From assembly GCF_900590755.1 (NCBI RefSeq), contig NZ_UUOC01000038.1, forward strand, positions 1-33,224: 33,224 nucleotides of DNA. The letters run 5' to 3'. The stretch is from Pseudomonas viridiflava (GTDB lineage Bacteria > Pseudomonadota > Gammaproteobacteria > Pseudomonadales > Pseudomonadaceae). The notes beneath the pieces are model-generated. The model was not told the DNA's origin and did no database searches. It saw only the letters and a program-made list of their open reading frames with translations. Positions 14,042 through 22,876 of the stretch are shown piece by piece. A program made the translations under genes and the position numbers. Every line of letters begins with the position of its first letter. Position 1 is the first letter of the stretch.

Positions 14042-16795
14042 TCAAGCACTCACCCGCGCTTCGGCCGCCAGGCGGTTGATGGCCGATTCCAGGTCGTCCA
14101 GCGCATGGTGCGCCAGGGGGGCATTTTGCTTGAGCAGCGTTTCAGCGCGTTGACATGCGGCACGTAATTGCGGAACTCCGCAATATCGAGTCGCGCCATG
14201 CAGGCGATGAACCCGCTCGATCAAGGCTGACTGATCGTTGCTTTCCCGGGCGGCGCGGATGGCTTCGCGGTCGTTGTCCAGCGAGGCCAGCAGCATGGCC
14301 AGCATGTCGGCGGCCAGATCCGGTTTGCCAGCGGCCAGTTTCAGGCCTTCTTCATGATCGAGCACCAGCAGGTCGGCGCTGCGACGCGGGGTTTCCGGTT
14401 GACGCTCGGGCTGTTGATTGCGCAGCGCCAGGCCGCTCCACTTCAGCACTACCTGAGCCAGCTGCCGCTCGCTGATGGGTTTGGTCAGGTAATCGTCCAT
14501 GCCGCTCTGCAACAGCGCGCGTTTTTCGTTGGCCATTGCGTGGGCGGTGAGGGCGACGATGGGCAGCGGCGTGATCTGGCGCTCGGTTTCCCAGGCGCGA
14601 ATCGCTTCTGTGGTCTGTCGACCGTCCATGCCAGGCATTTGCACGTCCATCAAGGCCAGGTCGAAGGTTTGGGTTTGCACGGCATGCAGTGCCGCATAAC
14701 CGCTGTCGACGGCTGTGACTTGGGCGCCCATGTCTTCGAGCAGGGTCTGCACCAGCAACAGGTTGGCCGGGTTGTCGTCCACGCAAAGCAGGCGCGGCGG
14801 GCGGCTCGATAGCGGTTCGGAGGTATCGCTGCGCAGGGTCTTGGGGCTGACCAGTTCGCACAGGGTGCGACGCAGCTTGCGGGTGCAGACTGGTTTGGCC
14901 TGAAGCTGGGTGTACATGTCAGGCACGGCGAGCTGGAACAGCGCCTGTTCGGTGGTCGGGCACAGGACCAACACCTTGCAGTCGAGGTTTTCCAGGTCCC
15001 AGATGTGCTTGCGCAAGCGTTCCGGTGGCAATTCGTGAGAGGTAACCCCCACTACCGCGAGATTGATCGCCGCAGCTGTCTGATGGGCGGCGGTCACCCC
15101 ATTGAGCAGGTTCTCCAGATTGTTGAACATCAGGGTTTGCAGGCCGCAATCTTCCAGTTGATGTTCCAGTGCCTGACGGGCCAGGTCGTGGTGTTCCAGC
15201 ACCGCGACTCGCAGCCCTTGCAATGCCAGCGCTGGAACGTCTTCGATATCGTCCCGGGCTTTGGGCAGTTTCAGGCTGATCCAGAATTCCGAGCCTTCGC
15301 CGGGCGTGCTGTCCACGCCTATTTCGCCGCCCATCTGTTCGATCAGGCGTTTGGAAATCACCAACCCCAAACCCGTGCCCCCCGGTTGCCGGGACAGAGA
15401 GTTATCCGCCTGGCTGAAGGCCTGGAACAGGGCGCGGACGTCCTGGCTGGACAGCCCGATGCCGGTGTCCTGCACGCTGATGCGCAATTGCGCGCAGTCG
15501 TCGGTCTCGTCTTCGACCATGGCCCGGGCGACGATGGTACCTTCGCGGGTGAACTTGATGGCGTTGCTGACCAGGTTGGTCATGATCTGCTTGAGCCGCA
15601 GCGGGTCGCCCAACAGTGATAGCGGCGTGTCGCGATACACCAGACTCACCAACTCCAGTTGCTTGGCGTGGGCGGCGGGGGCGAGGATGGTCAGGGTGTC
15701 TTGCAGTAGATCGCGCAGGTTGAAGGGCACGTTATCGAGGACCAGTTTGCCGGCCTCGATCTTCGAAAAGTCGAGAATCTCGTTGATGATGCTCAACAGG
15801 CTGTCGGCAGATTTTTCGATGGTGCCCAGATAGTCGTACTGGCGCGGCGTGAGGTCGCTTTTTTGCAGCAGATGGGTGAAACCGAGAATGCCATTGAGCG
15901 GTGTACGGATTTCATGGCTCATGTTGGCGAGAAATTCCGACTTGATGCGGCTGGCCTCCAGGGCCTCTTTGCGCGCCAGATCCAGCTCGATGTTCTGGAT
16001 CTCGATGGTTTCCAGATTCAGCCGGACGTCTTCGGTGGCCTGATCAATGCTGTGTTGCAGTTCTTCCTGAGAGTTTTGCAAGGTGGCGGCCATGCGATTG
16101 ATGCCCGACGCCAGTTCGTCCAGTTCCAGGCTACCCAAGGGCGGCAGGCGGGTTTCCAGCTTGCCGTCCTTGAGTTGGGAAACTGCTTGTTTGATCAGAC
16201 TGAGCGGGCCGTTGATGGCGCGGCTCATGCGGATCGCCAGCACGGCGGTCAGGCCTACGCCCGCCAGAATCAGCAACAGGCTGGCGAACATACTGCGGTA
16301 GCCACGCAGCAGTGTGCCGCTATGGGACAGTTCCAGTTCAACCCAGCCCAGCAGCCGGTCGGCTTCTTCCGGTACCTCTGCGCCAGTCAGGTGGCGCTGG
16401 CGGCCCAGCACCGGGAGCAAATAGCGGGTGGCATCACTGCCGGAGGTTTGCAGCAGTTGGTCACTGTTTCCGCTGGGCGCCGGGTTGATCATGCTCGGAC
16501 CGGCGTGGGCCAGCATTTTCCGGTCCGCGCTGAGGAATGACACCGAGCGCACATCGGTCTGCTCCAGGGTTTCCACCGCAATGCGTTCCAGCAGCCTGGC
16601 GTCGTTGCGACCCAGTGCGGGCGCTGAAAGCGGCGCCAGCTCTTCGGCAATCATTTCCCCGCGCTGCAACAATTGCGCTTGCAGGTCGTGCAACTGCATC
16701 CACGTGAAATAGCCACCCAGCAAGGTCGCCATCAGCATGGCAGGCAGAATGGTCAGCAGCAGTACGCGGCCTTTTATACCCAGCTTGGTCAGCAC
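14042..16795 (-). CDS. gacS: Hybrid sensor kinase GacS
   Basis: A tripartite kinase of 917 residues. Membrane segments at about 10-32 and 168-188 enclose a periplasmic loop. Then come HAMP, a dimerisation box with His294 (NMSHEIRTPLNGILG), an ATPase domain (NLVSNAIKFT; DTGIGL; GGTGLGL), a receiver domain with Asp717 (ALMDVQMPGMDG) and Lys772, and a C-terminal HPt domain with His863 (VHRLHGATRYCG). This is the GacS/BarA phosphorelay His-Asp-His to GacA, which turns on the Rsm small RNAs and secondary metabolism. The start is GTG at 16795 with GGAG 8 nt upstream. gacS is a frequent target of phase-variation mutations in Pseudomonas; here the frame is intact. Confidence 0.95.
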   Translation of the reverse strand: MLTKLGIKGRVLLLTILPAMLMATLLGGYFTWMQLHDLQAQLLQRGEMIAEELAPLSAPALGRNDARLLERIAVETLEQTDVRSVSFLSADRKMLAHAGPSMINPAPSGNSDQLLQTSGSDATRYLLPVLGRQRHLTGAEVPEEADRLLGWVELELSHSGTLLRGYRSMFASLLLILAGVGLTAVLAIRMSRAINGPLSLIKQAVSQLKDGKLETRLPPLGSLELDELASGINRMAATLQNSQEELQHSIDQATEDVRLNLETIEIQNIELDLARKEALEASRIKSEFLANMSHEIRTPLNGILGFTHLLQKSDLTPRQYDYLGTIEKSADSLLSIINEILDFSKIEAGKLVLDNVPFNLRDLLQDTLTILAPAAHAKQLELVSLVYRDTPLSLLGDPLRLKQIMTNLVSNAIKFTREGTIVARAMVEDETDDCAQLRISVQDTGIGLSSQDVRALFQAFSQADNSLSRQPGGTGLGLVISKRLIEQMGGEIGVDSTPGEGSEFWISLKLPKARDDIEDVPALALQGLRVAVLEHHDLARQALEHQLEDCGLQTLMFNNLENLLNGVTAAHQTAAAINLAVVGVTSHELPPERLRKHIWDLENLDCKVLVLCPTTEQALFQLAVPDMYTQLQAKPVCTRKLRRTLCELVSPKTLRSDTSEPLSSRPPRLLCVDDNPANLLLVQTLLEDMGAQVTAVDSGYAALHAVQTQTFDLALMDVQMPGMDGRQTTEAIRAWETERQITPLPIVALTAHAMANEKRALLQSGMDDYLTKPISERQLAQVVLKWSGLALRNQQPERQPETPRRSADLLVLDHEEGLKLAAGKPDLAADMLAMLLASLDNDREAIRAARESNDQSALIERVHRLHGATRYCGVPQLRAACQRAETLLKQNAPLAHHALDDLESAINRLAAEARVSA

Positions 16796-16916
16796 GCTTT
16801 TTCTCCAGCAGGCCAGGATTGCAGAGGATCTTCGCTCGACTCGGGAGTTTGCCGAGATTGGGGCAGTGTAGCGACTAAACGCGGCTTGATCTCGGCATAT
16901 TGCTCGCCCGGCCTGG

Positions 16917-17003
16917 GTAGGAGCGCACGAGCACCGCGAGGCCGCAATAGCGTTCTGCCTGACACACCGCTATCGCGGCCTCGCGGTGCTCGTGCGCTCC
17001 TAC
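16917..17003. repeat. Long palindrome between gacS and cysM
   Basis: The left arm starts GTAGGAGCGCACGAGCACCG and the right arm ends in its reverse complement. The arms pair perfectly over 29 bp, then one mismatch and five more pairs. The loop holds CCTGACACACC, the minus-strand form of the GGTGTGTCAGG core seen in other REPINs. It lies in the divergent gap upstream of both gacS and cysM. It is the longest perfect inverted repeat I noticed. Confidence 0.92.
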
Positions 17004-17114
17004 AATTAAAGGTGCTTATGCCATTTGGCGATAAGCCCCGCACTTTGCGTGATATGGGCTTTAGCCGTTTGCCGTTATGATAGGCGCCCCCGCAGTCTGG
17101 ATTGCGAATACGCC

Positions 17115-18017
17115 ATGACCTTGCAGTACCCAACCATTGCCGATTGCGTCGGCAACACCCCCCTCGTGCGTCTGCAACGCATGGCGGGTAATACCAGCAA
17201 TACGCTGCTCCTGAAACTGGAGGGGAATAACCCTGCCGGTTCCGTCAAGGACCGTCCTGCACTGTCGATGATTACCCGTGCCGAGTTGCGCGGGCAGATC
17301 CATGTCGGCGACACCCTGATCGAAGCAACCTCCGGGAATACCGGTATCGCGCTGGCCATGGCTGCGGCGATCAAGGGTTACAAGATGATCCTGATCATGC
17401 CGGACAACTCCAGTGCCGAGCGCAAGGCGGCCATGACGGCTTACGGCGCCGAGCTGATTCTGGTCAGCAAGGAAGAGGGCATGGAAGGTGCCCGTGACCT
17501 GGCTGAGCGGATGCAGAACGAAGGCCGTGGCAAAGTGCTCGATCAGTTCGCCAATGGCGATAACCCTGAGGCGCACTACACCAGCACCGGTCCGGAAATC
17601 TGGCAGCAGACGGGCGGCACCATTACCCACTTCGTCAGTTCCATGGGCACCACCGGCACCATCATGGGTGTTTCCCGGTACCTGAAAGAGCAGAACCCCA
17701 ACGTGCAGATCGTCGGTCTGCAGCCGATGGAAGGCTCGGCGATTCCTGGTATTCGCCGCTGGCCCGAAGAATACCTGCCGCGCATCTATCAGGCTGACCG
17801 GGTAGACCGGATCGTCGACATGGATCAGACCGAAGCCGAAGACACCATGCGTCGTCTGGCCCGCGAAGAGGGCATCTTCTGTGGTGTTTCTTCTGGCGGC
17901 GCCGTTGCCGGAATGTTGCGTTTGTCCCGTGAAGTCGAAAATGCGGTCATGGTCGCGATCATCTGTGACCGTGGCGACCGTTACCTGTCGACCGGCGTCT
18001 ACGACGCGCCCAACTGA
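17115..18017 (+). CDS. cysM: Cysteine synthase B
   Basis: A PLP enzyme of 300 residues making cysteine from O-acetylserine and sulfide or thiosulfate. The PLP lysine is Lys45 in NPAGSVKDRPALSMI; the DRPA that follows marks CysM rather than CysK. Other motifs are EATSGNTGIALAMAAA, the glycine loop SSMGTTGTIMG and GVSSGGAVAG. I chose the ATG at 17115 by the family N-terminus (MTLQYPTIADCVGNTPLVRL); the ribosome site is weak. Its stop overlaps the rlmD start (TGATG), so the two are co-translated. Confidence 0.93.
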   Translation: MTLQYPTIADCVGNTPLVRLQRMAGNTSNTLLLKLEGNNPAGSVKDRPALSMITRAELRGQIHVGDTLIEATSGNTGIALAMAAAIKGYKMILIMPDNSSAERKAAMTAYGAELILVSKEEGMEGARDLAERMQNEGRGKVLDQFANGDNPEAHYTSTGPEIWQQTGGTITHFVSSMGTTGTIMGVSRYLKEQNPNVQIVGLQPMEGSAIPGIRRWPEEYLPRIYQADRVDRIVDMDQTEAEDTMRRLAREEGIFCGVSSGGAVAGMLRLSREVENAVMVAIICDRGDRYLSTGVYDAPN

Positions 18018-19372
18018 TGGCCAAGCACGAAAGAGGCCTGCGCTTTCAACCAGCAGGCGGTACTCGGGTCAATCAGATCCCGACCGGTAAAAAGCAGCGC
18101 TTGACCATTGAGCGTCTAGCCAACGACGGCCGCGGTATCGCGTTCTTCGAAGGCAAGACCTGGTTTGTGGCTGGCAGCCTGGCGGGTGAAGAAGTCGAAG
18201 CCCGGGTCCTCAATGCCCACGGCAAAATCGTCGAAGCGCGCACTGAACGTGTGTTGCAGGGCAGCGCCATGCGGCGTCCGGCCCCTTGCGCGCATTTCGG
18301 TCGTTGTGGCGGTTGCAGCGTGCAGCATGTGCCCCACACTGAACAACTTGCCCTCAAACAGCGCATGTTGGCCGAGCAGTTGATGCGGGTCGCAGGTGTT
18401 CAACCCGAAGAGTGGGCTGCCCCTCTGACCGGGGCGGAATTCGCCTACCGCAGACGCGCCCGAGTCGCCGTTCGCTGGGACGTCAAGGCCAAACGCCTGG
18501 ATGTGGGTTTCCGTGCGGCGGCCAGTCAGGACATCGTCGCCATCGAAGAATGCCCGGTGCTGGTACAGGCCTTGCAACCGATCATGATGCAGTTGCCTGC
18601 CATGCTGAAAAGCTTCAGCAAGCCGCAGGTGCTGGGTCATGTCGAGTTGTTCAGGGGAACGTCCAGCGCGGTGCTGGTCCGACATGTCGCCCCATTGGCG
18701 GATGTCGACTTAAATACCTTGAAAGCATTTTGCCATACTCATGACGCACAACTATGGTTGCATGGCGAAGGTGATCCGCAGCCGGTAGACCCGTCACAAG
18801 CGTTGGGCTATCGACTGGAACCCTGGAATCTGGAACTGGCTTATCGGCCGGGGGATTTCATTCAGGTCAACGCGGCGGTCAATACCGCGATGATCGAACA
18901 GGCCCTCGACTGGCTGGCACCCAAAGCCGATGAGCGGGTGCTGGATCTGTTCTGTGGGCTGGGCAACTTTGCCCTGCCGCTGGCCAGAACGGTCAGGGAA
19001 GTGGTGGCGGTTGAAGGCGTTGCGACCATGGTCGAGCGTGCCACCAGCAACGCAATGAGTAATGATCTGCACAACGTTGAGTTTTTTCAGGCAGATTTGT
19101 CACAGCCGCTGGCGCAGGCGAACTGGGCCGCGCAGGGCTTTTCTGCCGTACTCCTGGACCCGCCGCGTGACGGTGCTTTCGAGGTGGTACGCAAGCTGAA
19201 AACACTAGGCGCCGGACGGTTGCTTTATGTTTCATGCAACCCGGCAACTTTGGCTCGCGACACTGTCGAATTGGTCAATCAGGGCTATCGATTAAAACGT
19301 GCCGGAATCCTCGATATGTTTCCACAAACAGCACATGTCGAGGCAATGGCTTTATTTGAAGCGAGTAAGTAG
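18017..19372 (+). CDS. rlmD: 23S rRNA (uracil-1939-C5)-methyltransferase RlmD
   Basis: An enzyme of 451 residues that methylates U1939 of 23S rRNA with SAM. It has an N-terminal TRAM domain (about 23-80), an iron-sulfur cluster set Cys91, Cys97, Cys100 (CAHFGRCGGC) and Cys179 (IEECPVL), a SAM-binding motif VLDLFCGLGNFALPLA, the DPPRDGA motif, and the catalytic Cys in YVSCNPATLARD. It overlaps the cysM stop by one base. relA follows after 158 bp, as in other pseudomonads. Confidence 0.93.
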   Translation: MAKHERGLRFQPAGGTRVNQIPTGKKQRLTIERLANDGRGIAFFEGKTWFVAGSLAGEEVEARVLNAHGKIVEARTERVLQGSAMRRPAPCAHFGRCGGCSVQHVPHTEQLALKQRMLAEQLMRVAGVQPEEWAAPLTGAEFAYRRRARVAVRWDVKAKRLDVGFRAAASQDIVAIEECPVLVQALQPIMMQLPAMLKSFSKPQVLGHVELFRGTSSAVLVRHVAPLADVDLNTLKAFCHTHDAQLWLHGEGDPQPVDPSQALGYRLEPWNLELAYRPGDFIQVNAAVNTAMIEQALDWLAPKADERVLDLFCGLGNFALPLARTVREVVAVEGVATMVERATSNAMSNDLHNVEFFQADLSQPLAQANWAAQGFSAVLLDPPRDGAFEVVRKLKTLGAGRLLYVSCNPATLARDTVELVNQGYRLKRAGILDMFPQTAHVEAMALFEASK

Positions 19373-19433
19373 GCAACGGCTCAAGGAATCGGGTCTGTTG
19401 GCTACATGGAGTCTCGTTTAATCCGACTGGCCC

Positions 19434-19473
19434 GCGAACACCAGCCCTTGCTTGCCCGGCAAGGAGTGTTCGC
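19434..19473 (+). promoter_or_regulatory. Two-part hairpin upstream of relA
   Basis: GCGAACAC (19434-19441) pairs with GTGTTCGC (19466-19473). Inside, CCTTGC (19446-19451) pairs with GCAAGG (19459-19464) around a 7-nt loop. There is a 4/1 internal bulge and no T-run. It ends 57 nt before the relA ATG. It may be a leader structure or a degenerate repeat. Confidence 0.5.
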
Positions 19474-19530
19474 TCAAGAAGGCCAGCGACTGTAGGCGCT
19501 ATTCATCGCGCCTTAGGGAAGGTAAGCAAC

Positions 19531-21774
19531 ATGGTACAGGTGAGAGCACACCAGCCGATAAACACAGACGGCAGTATCAACCTCGACGCATGGCTTGATC
19601 ATGTGGTCAGCGTCGACCTCATAGTGGATCGACAGGCTTTGAAAGAAGCCTGTGAGTTTGTCCGACAGGCCGAGCAGCAGGACAACGCTGCGAAGAACCT
19701 CTGGGCCGAAGGCACGTCCAGTTTTCAGACTGGCCTTGAAATCGCCGAAATTCTCGCCGACCTGAAGCTCGATCAGGACTCGCTGATCGCGGCGGTCTTG
19801 TACCGTGGCGTGCGTGAAGGTGTGATTCCGTTACCGGATATCGAGCAGCGTTTCGGCGCCACCGTCGCCCGCCTGATTGATGGCGTGCTGCGCATGGCTG
19901 CCATCAGCGCCAGTCTCAGCCCGCGTCAGTCACTGGTGCTCGGCACTCAGGTGCAGGTAGAAAACCTGCGCAAGATGCTGGTGGCCATGGTCGACGACGT
20001 TCGCGTGGCCCTGATCAAGCTGGCAGAACGGACCTGCGCCATCCGTGCGGTGAAAAACGCCGACGAAGAAAAGCGCAACCGGGTTGCCCGTGAAGTCTTT
20101 GATATCTACGCGCCCCTTGCCCATCGCCTGGGTATTGGTCATATCAAGTGGGAGCTGGAGGACCTGTCCTTCCGCTACCTTGAGCCTGAGCAATACAAGC
20201 AGATCGCCAAGCTGCTGCATGAGCGGCGTCTGGATCGTGAGCGTTTCATCAGCGATGTGATGTCGCAGCTGGACAACGAACTGCTGGCCACCGGGGTCAA
20301 AGCCGACATAAGCGGTCGGGCCAAACACATCTATTCCATCTGGCGCAAAATGCAGCGCAAGGGCCTGGAATTCAGCCAGATCTACGACGTTCGCGCCGTA
20401 CGCGTGCTGGTTCCGGAAATGCGCGACTGCTATACCGCGCTGGGTATCGTGCACACTTTGTGGCGGCACATTCCCAAGGAGTTTGACGATTACATCGCCA
20501 ACCCCAAGGAAAACGGCTATCGCTCGCTGCACACGGCGGTCATCGGGCCCGAAGGCAAGGTACTGGAAGTGCAAATCCGCACTCACGCCATGCACGAAGA
20601 GGCCGAGCTGGGCGTCTGTGCTCACTGGCGCTACAAAGGCACCGACGTCAAATCCGGTTCCAATCACTACGAAGAGAAAATCTCCTGGCTGCGTCAGGTG
20701 CTGGAATGGCACGAAGAGCTGGGCGATATCGGCGGTCTGGCTGAACAGCTGCGCGTCGATATCGAGCCCGATCGTGTCTATGTGTTCACGCCGGATGGCC
20801 ACGCCATTGACCTGCCCAAAGGCGCGACCCCGCTGGACTTCGCTTATCGGGTGCATACCGAAATCGGCCACAACTGCCGTGGCGCGAAGATCAACGGCCG
20901 TATCGTGCCCCTCAACTACAGCCTGCAGACCGGTGAGCAGGTCGAGATCATTACCAGCAAGCACGGTACGCCGAGCCGCGACTGGCTGAACTCGAACCTG
21001 GGCTACATCACCACGTCGCGAGCGCGAGCGAAGATCGTCCACTGGTTCAAATTGCAGGCTCGGGACCAGAACGTTGCGGCCGGCAGAACTTTGCTTGAGC
21101 GTGAACTGGCGCGCCTGGCGTTGCCAGCGGTGGATTTCGATCGGCTGGCGGAAAAAGCCAATCTCAATTCGGCCGAGGACATGTATGCGGCGCTGGGTGC
21201 GGGCGATCTGCGCCTGACCCAGTTGGTGAATCTGGCGCAACAACTGGTTGAGCCGGAACGCGGCAACGAGCAGCTTGAGCTTATTCCGCGCAAGGCCACC
21301 GGTTACAAACCGGGCAAACGTGGCGATATCCAGATCCAGGGTGTCGGCAACCTGATGACGCAAATGGCCGGTTGCTGCCAGCCGCTGCCGGGCGATGCCA
21401 TCGTGGGCTACATCACTCAGGGCCGCGGCGTGAGTATTCACCGCCAGGACTGCGCGTCGGTGTTGCAGCTCGGCGGCCGCGAGCCGGAACGGATCATCCA
21501 GGTCAGTTGGGGCCCGGTGCCGGTGCTCACCTACCCGGTGGACATCATCATCCGCGCCTACGACCGTTCGGGGTTGCTGCGTGACGTCTCTCAGGTCCTG
21601 CTCAACGAGCGGATCAACGTGCTGGCGGTCAACACCCGCTCGAACAAGGAAGACAGCACCGCGCTGATGTCCCTGACCATCGAGATTCCGGGGCTGGATG
21701 CGCTGGGGAGGTTGCTGGGGCGGATATCGCAGTTGCCGAACATCATTGAGACGCGGCGTAATAGAACGCCTTGA
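19531..21774 (+). CDS. relA: GTP pyrophosphokinase RelA
   Basis: The ribosome-associated (p)ppGpp synthetase, 747 residues. In order: a pseudo-hydrolase HD region (about 30-200) that lacks an intact HDxxED motif, reading LYRGVREGVIPL where active hydrolases have HD; the synthetase domain with YRSLHTAVIGPEGKVLEVQIRT (about 330-350); a TGS domain (VYVFTPDGHAIDLPKGATPLDFAYRVH); a zinc-finger-like stretch with GCCQPLPGD; and a C-terminal ACT domain. The degenerate HD marks RelA rather than SpoT. The start follows AAGGTAAGCAAC. Its last codons have been duplicated downstream (see the direct repeat). Confidence 0.95.
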   Translation: MVQVRAHQPINTDGSINLDAWLDHVVSVDLIVDRQALKEACEFVRQAEQQDNAAKNLWAEGTSSFQTGLEIAEILADLKLDQDSLIAAVLYRGVREGVIPLPDIEQRFGATVARLIDGVLRMAAISASLSPRQSLVLGTQVQVENLRKMLVAMVDDVRVALIKLAERTCAIRAVKNADEEKRNRVAREVFDIYAPLAHRLGIGHIKWELEDLSFRYLEPEQYKQIAKLLHERRLDRERFISDVMSQLDNELLATGVKADISGRAKHIYSIWRKMQRKGLEFSQIYDVRAVRVLVPEMRDCYTALGIVHTLWRHIPKEFDDYIANPKENGYRSLHTAVIGPEGKVLEVQIRTHAMHEEAELGVCAHWRYKGTDVKSGSNHYEEKISWLRQVLEWHEELGDIGGLAEQLRVDIEPDRVYVFTPDGHAIDLPKGATPLDFAYRVHTEIGHNCRGAKINGRIVPLNYSLQTGEQVEIITSKHGTPSRDWLNSNLGYITTSRARAKIVHWFKLQARDQNVAAGRTLLERELARLALPAVDFDRLAEKANLNSAEDMYAALGAGDLRLTQLVNLAQQLVEPERGNEQLELIPRKATGYKPGKRGDIQIQGVGNLMTQMAGCCQPLPGDAIVGYITQGRGVSIHRQDCASVLQLGGREPERIIQVSWGPVPVLTYPVDIIIRAYDRSGLLRDVSQVLLNERINVLAVNTRSNKEDSTALMSLTIEIPGLDALGRLLGRISQLPNIIETRRNRTP

Positions 21775-21862
21775 GGCGTAGCTGCAAGCTTCAAGCTACA
21801 AGCCGCAAGTCAAACGCGGATAACTTGTAGCTTGCGGCTTGTAGCTTACGGCTGTGACCGAA
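21721..21862 (+). repeat. Direct repeat copy A: relA 3' end plus palindrome
   Basis: The first of two 142-bp direct repeats, 147 bp apart and aligned without gaps; I count about 22 mismatches by hand. It begins in the codons for RISQLPNIIETRRNRTP of relA, runs through the stop and includes an inverted repeat whose arms AGCTACAAGCCGCAAG (21794-21809) and CTTGCGGCTTGTAGCT (21831-21846) pair perfectly. Confidence 0.9.
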
Positions 21863-21867
21863 TTAGT

Positions 21868-22009
21868 CGGATACCTCAGTTGCCGGGAATTATTGAGGTT
21901 CCGCGTAACATAACGCCTTTAAGCGTCGCTGCGAGCTTCAAGCTGTAAGCCGCAAGCTATACGCGGACAACTTGTAGCTTGCGGCTTGTAGCTTACGGCT
22001 GTGACCGAA
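21868..22009 (+). pseudogene. Direct repeat copy B: fragment of the relA C-terminus plus palindrome
   Basis: The second copy of the repeat. In frame it reads RIPQLPGIIEVPRNITP, clearly derived from the relA tail; the relA stop TGA is TTA here, so the reading continues a few codons. The palindrome arms (21941-21959 and 21975-21993) pair with two mismatches. The copy ends in GACCGAAGGGAACCC, which supplies the ribosome binding region of mazG. It has no start codon and is probably not translated. Confidence 0.85.
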
Positions 22010-22018
22010 GGGAACCCA

Positions 22019-22852
22019 ATGTACACACTCCAAGATCTGCTCCACCTCATGGCCCGCCTGCGTGATCCGCAATACGGCTGCCCCTGGGATGTGAAGCAGA
22101 ATTACGCCAGCATTGTGCCCCATACCCTCGAAGAGGCTTATGAAGTGGCCGACGCCATCGAGCGCGGTGACTTTGATGATCTCAAGGGCGAGCTGGGTGA
22201 TTTGTTGTTTCAGGTGGTTTATTACAGCCAGTTGGCCAGGGAAGAAGGGCGGTTCGAGTTTGATGGCGTGATCGATGGCATCACCGCCAAGCTGATCCGT
22301 CGTCACCCGCATGTTTTCCCGACAGGCGATCTGTACGCGCCCCTTGAAACCCCGCGTCTGAGCGACGAGCAGGTCAAACAGCGCTGGGAAGAGATCAAAA
22401 ATCAGGAGCGCGCCAGCAAAAGCGCGGCACCCGAGCAATTGTCGCTGCTGGACGATGTGCCCGCCGTGCTGCCTGCCTTGTCCCGCGCCGCCAAGTTGCA
22501 GAAGCGCGCCTCGCAGGTAGGTTTCGACTGGCCGGCCGCGTTGCCCGTGGTTGATAACGTGCGTGAAGAACTGGATGAAGTGCTCGAAGCCATGGCGGAT
22601 AACGATGCCGAGGGCATCGCTGAAGAGGTCGGTGACCTGCTGTTTGCAGCAGTGAATCTGGCACGGCACCTCAAGGTTGACCCGGAAAACGCTCTACGCG
22701 CCGCCAATAATAAATTCGAGCGCCGCTTCAGATTTATCGAACAGGCATTGCGCCAGACCCAGCGTCCCATGGAAGATTGCACCCTCGAAGAAATGGACGC
22801 TCTCTGGGGCGAAGCCAAACGTCAGGAAAAGAACGCGCCCAGCTGTGGCTGA
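22019..22852 (+). CDS. mazG: Nucleoside triphosphate pyrophosphohydrolase MazG
   Basis: A protein of 277 residues with two MazG domains (about 8-115 and 165-260). Each has the acidic helix motif that binds magnesium: CPWDVKQ ... TLEEAYEVADAIERGDFDDLKGELGD in the first, VREELDEVLEAM ... EEVGDLLFAAVNLARHL in the second. The enzyme hydrolyses NTPs to NMPs and PPi, and in E. coli it lowers (p)ppGpp, fitting its place after relA. I chose the ATG at 22019 because the domain begins there and AAGGGA precedes it. That ribosome site lies at the end of duplicated DNA. Confidence 0.92.
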   Translation: MYTLQDLLHLMARLRDPQYGCPWDVKQNYASIVPHTLEEAYEVADAIERGDFDDLKGELGDLLFQVVYYSQLAREEGRFEFDGVIDGITAKLIRRHPHVFPTGDLYAPLETPRLSDEQVKQRWEEIKNQERASKSAAPEQLSLLDDVPAVLPALSRAAKLQKRASQVGFDWPAALPVVDNVREELDEVLEAMADNDAEGIAEEVGDLLFAAVNLARHLKVDPENALRAANNKFERRFRFIEQALRQTQRPMEDCTLEEMDALWGEAKRQEKNAPSCG

Positions 22853-22876
22853 GCCCGCTGCATAAGTGAGTAGACA

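Noticed and set aside
14042..16795. Phase-variable or disrupted gacS
   Set aside because: The reading frame is intact across all domains, with His294, Asp717 and His863 present.
19930..21441. 503-codon minus-strand frame opposite relA
   Set aside because: Mirror frame of a high-GC gene; no start signals and no recognisable domain, whereas relA is certain.
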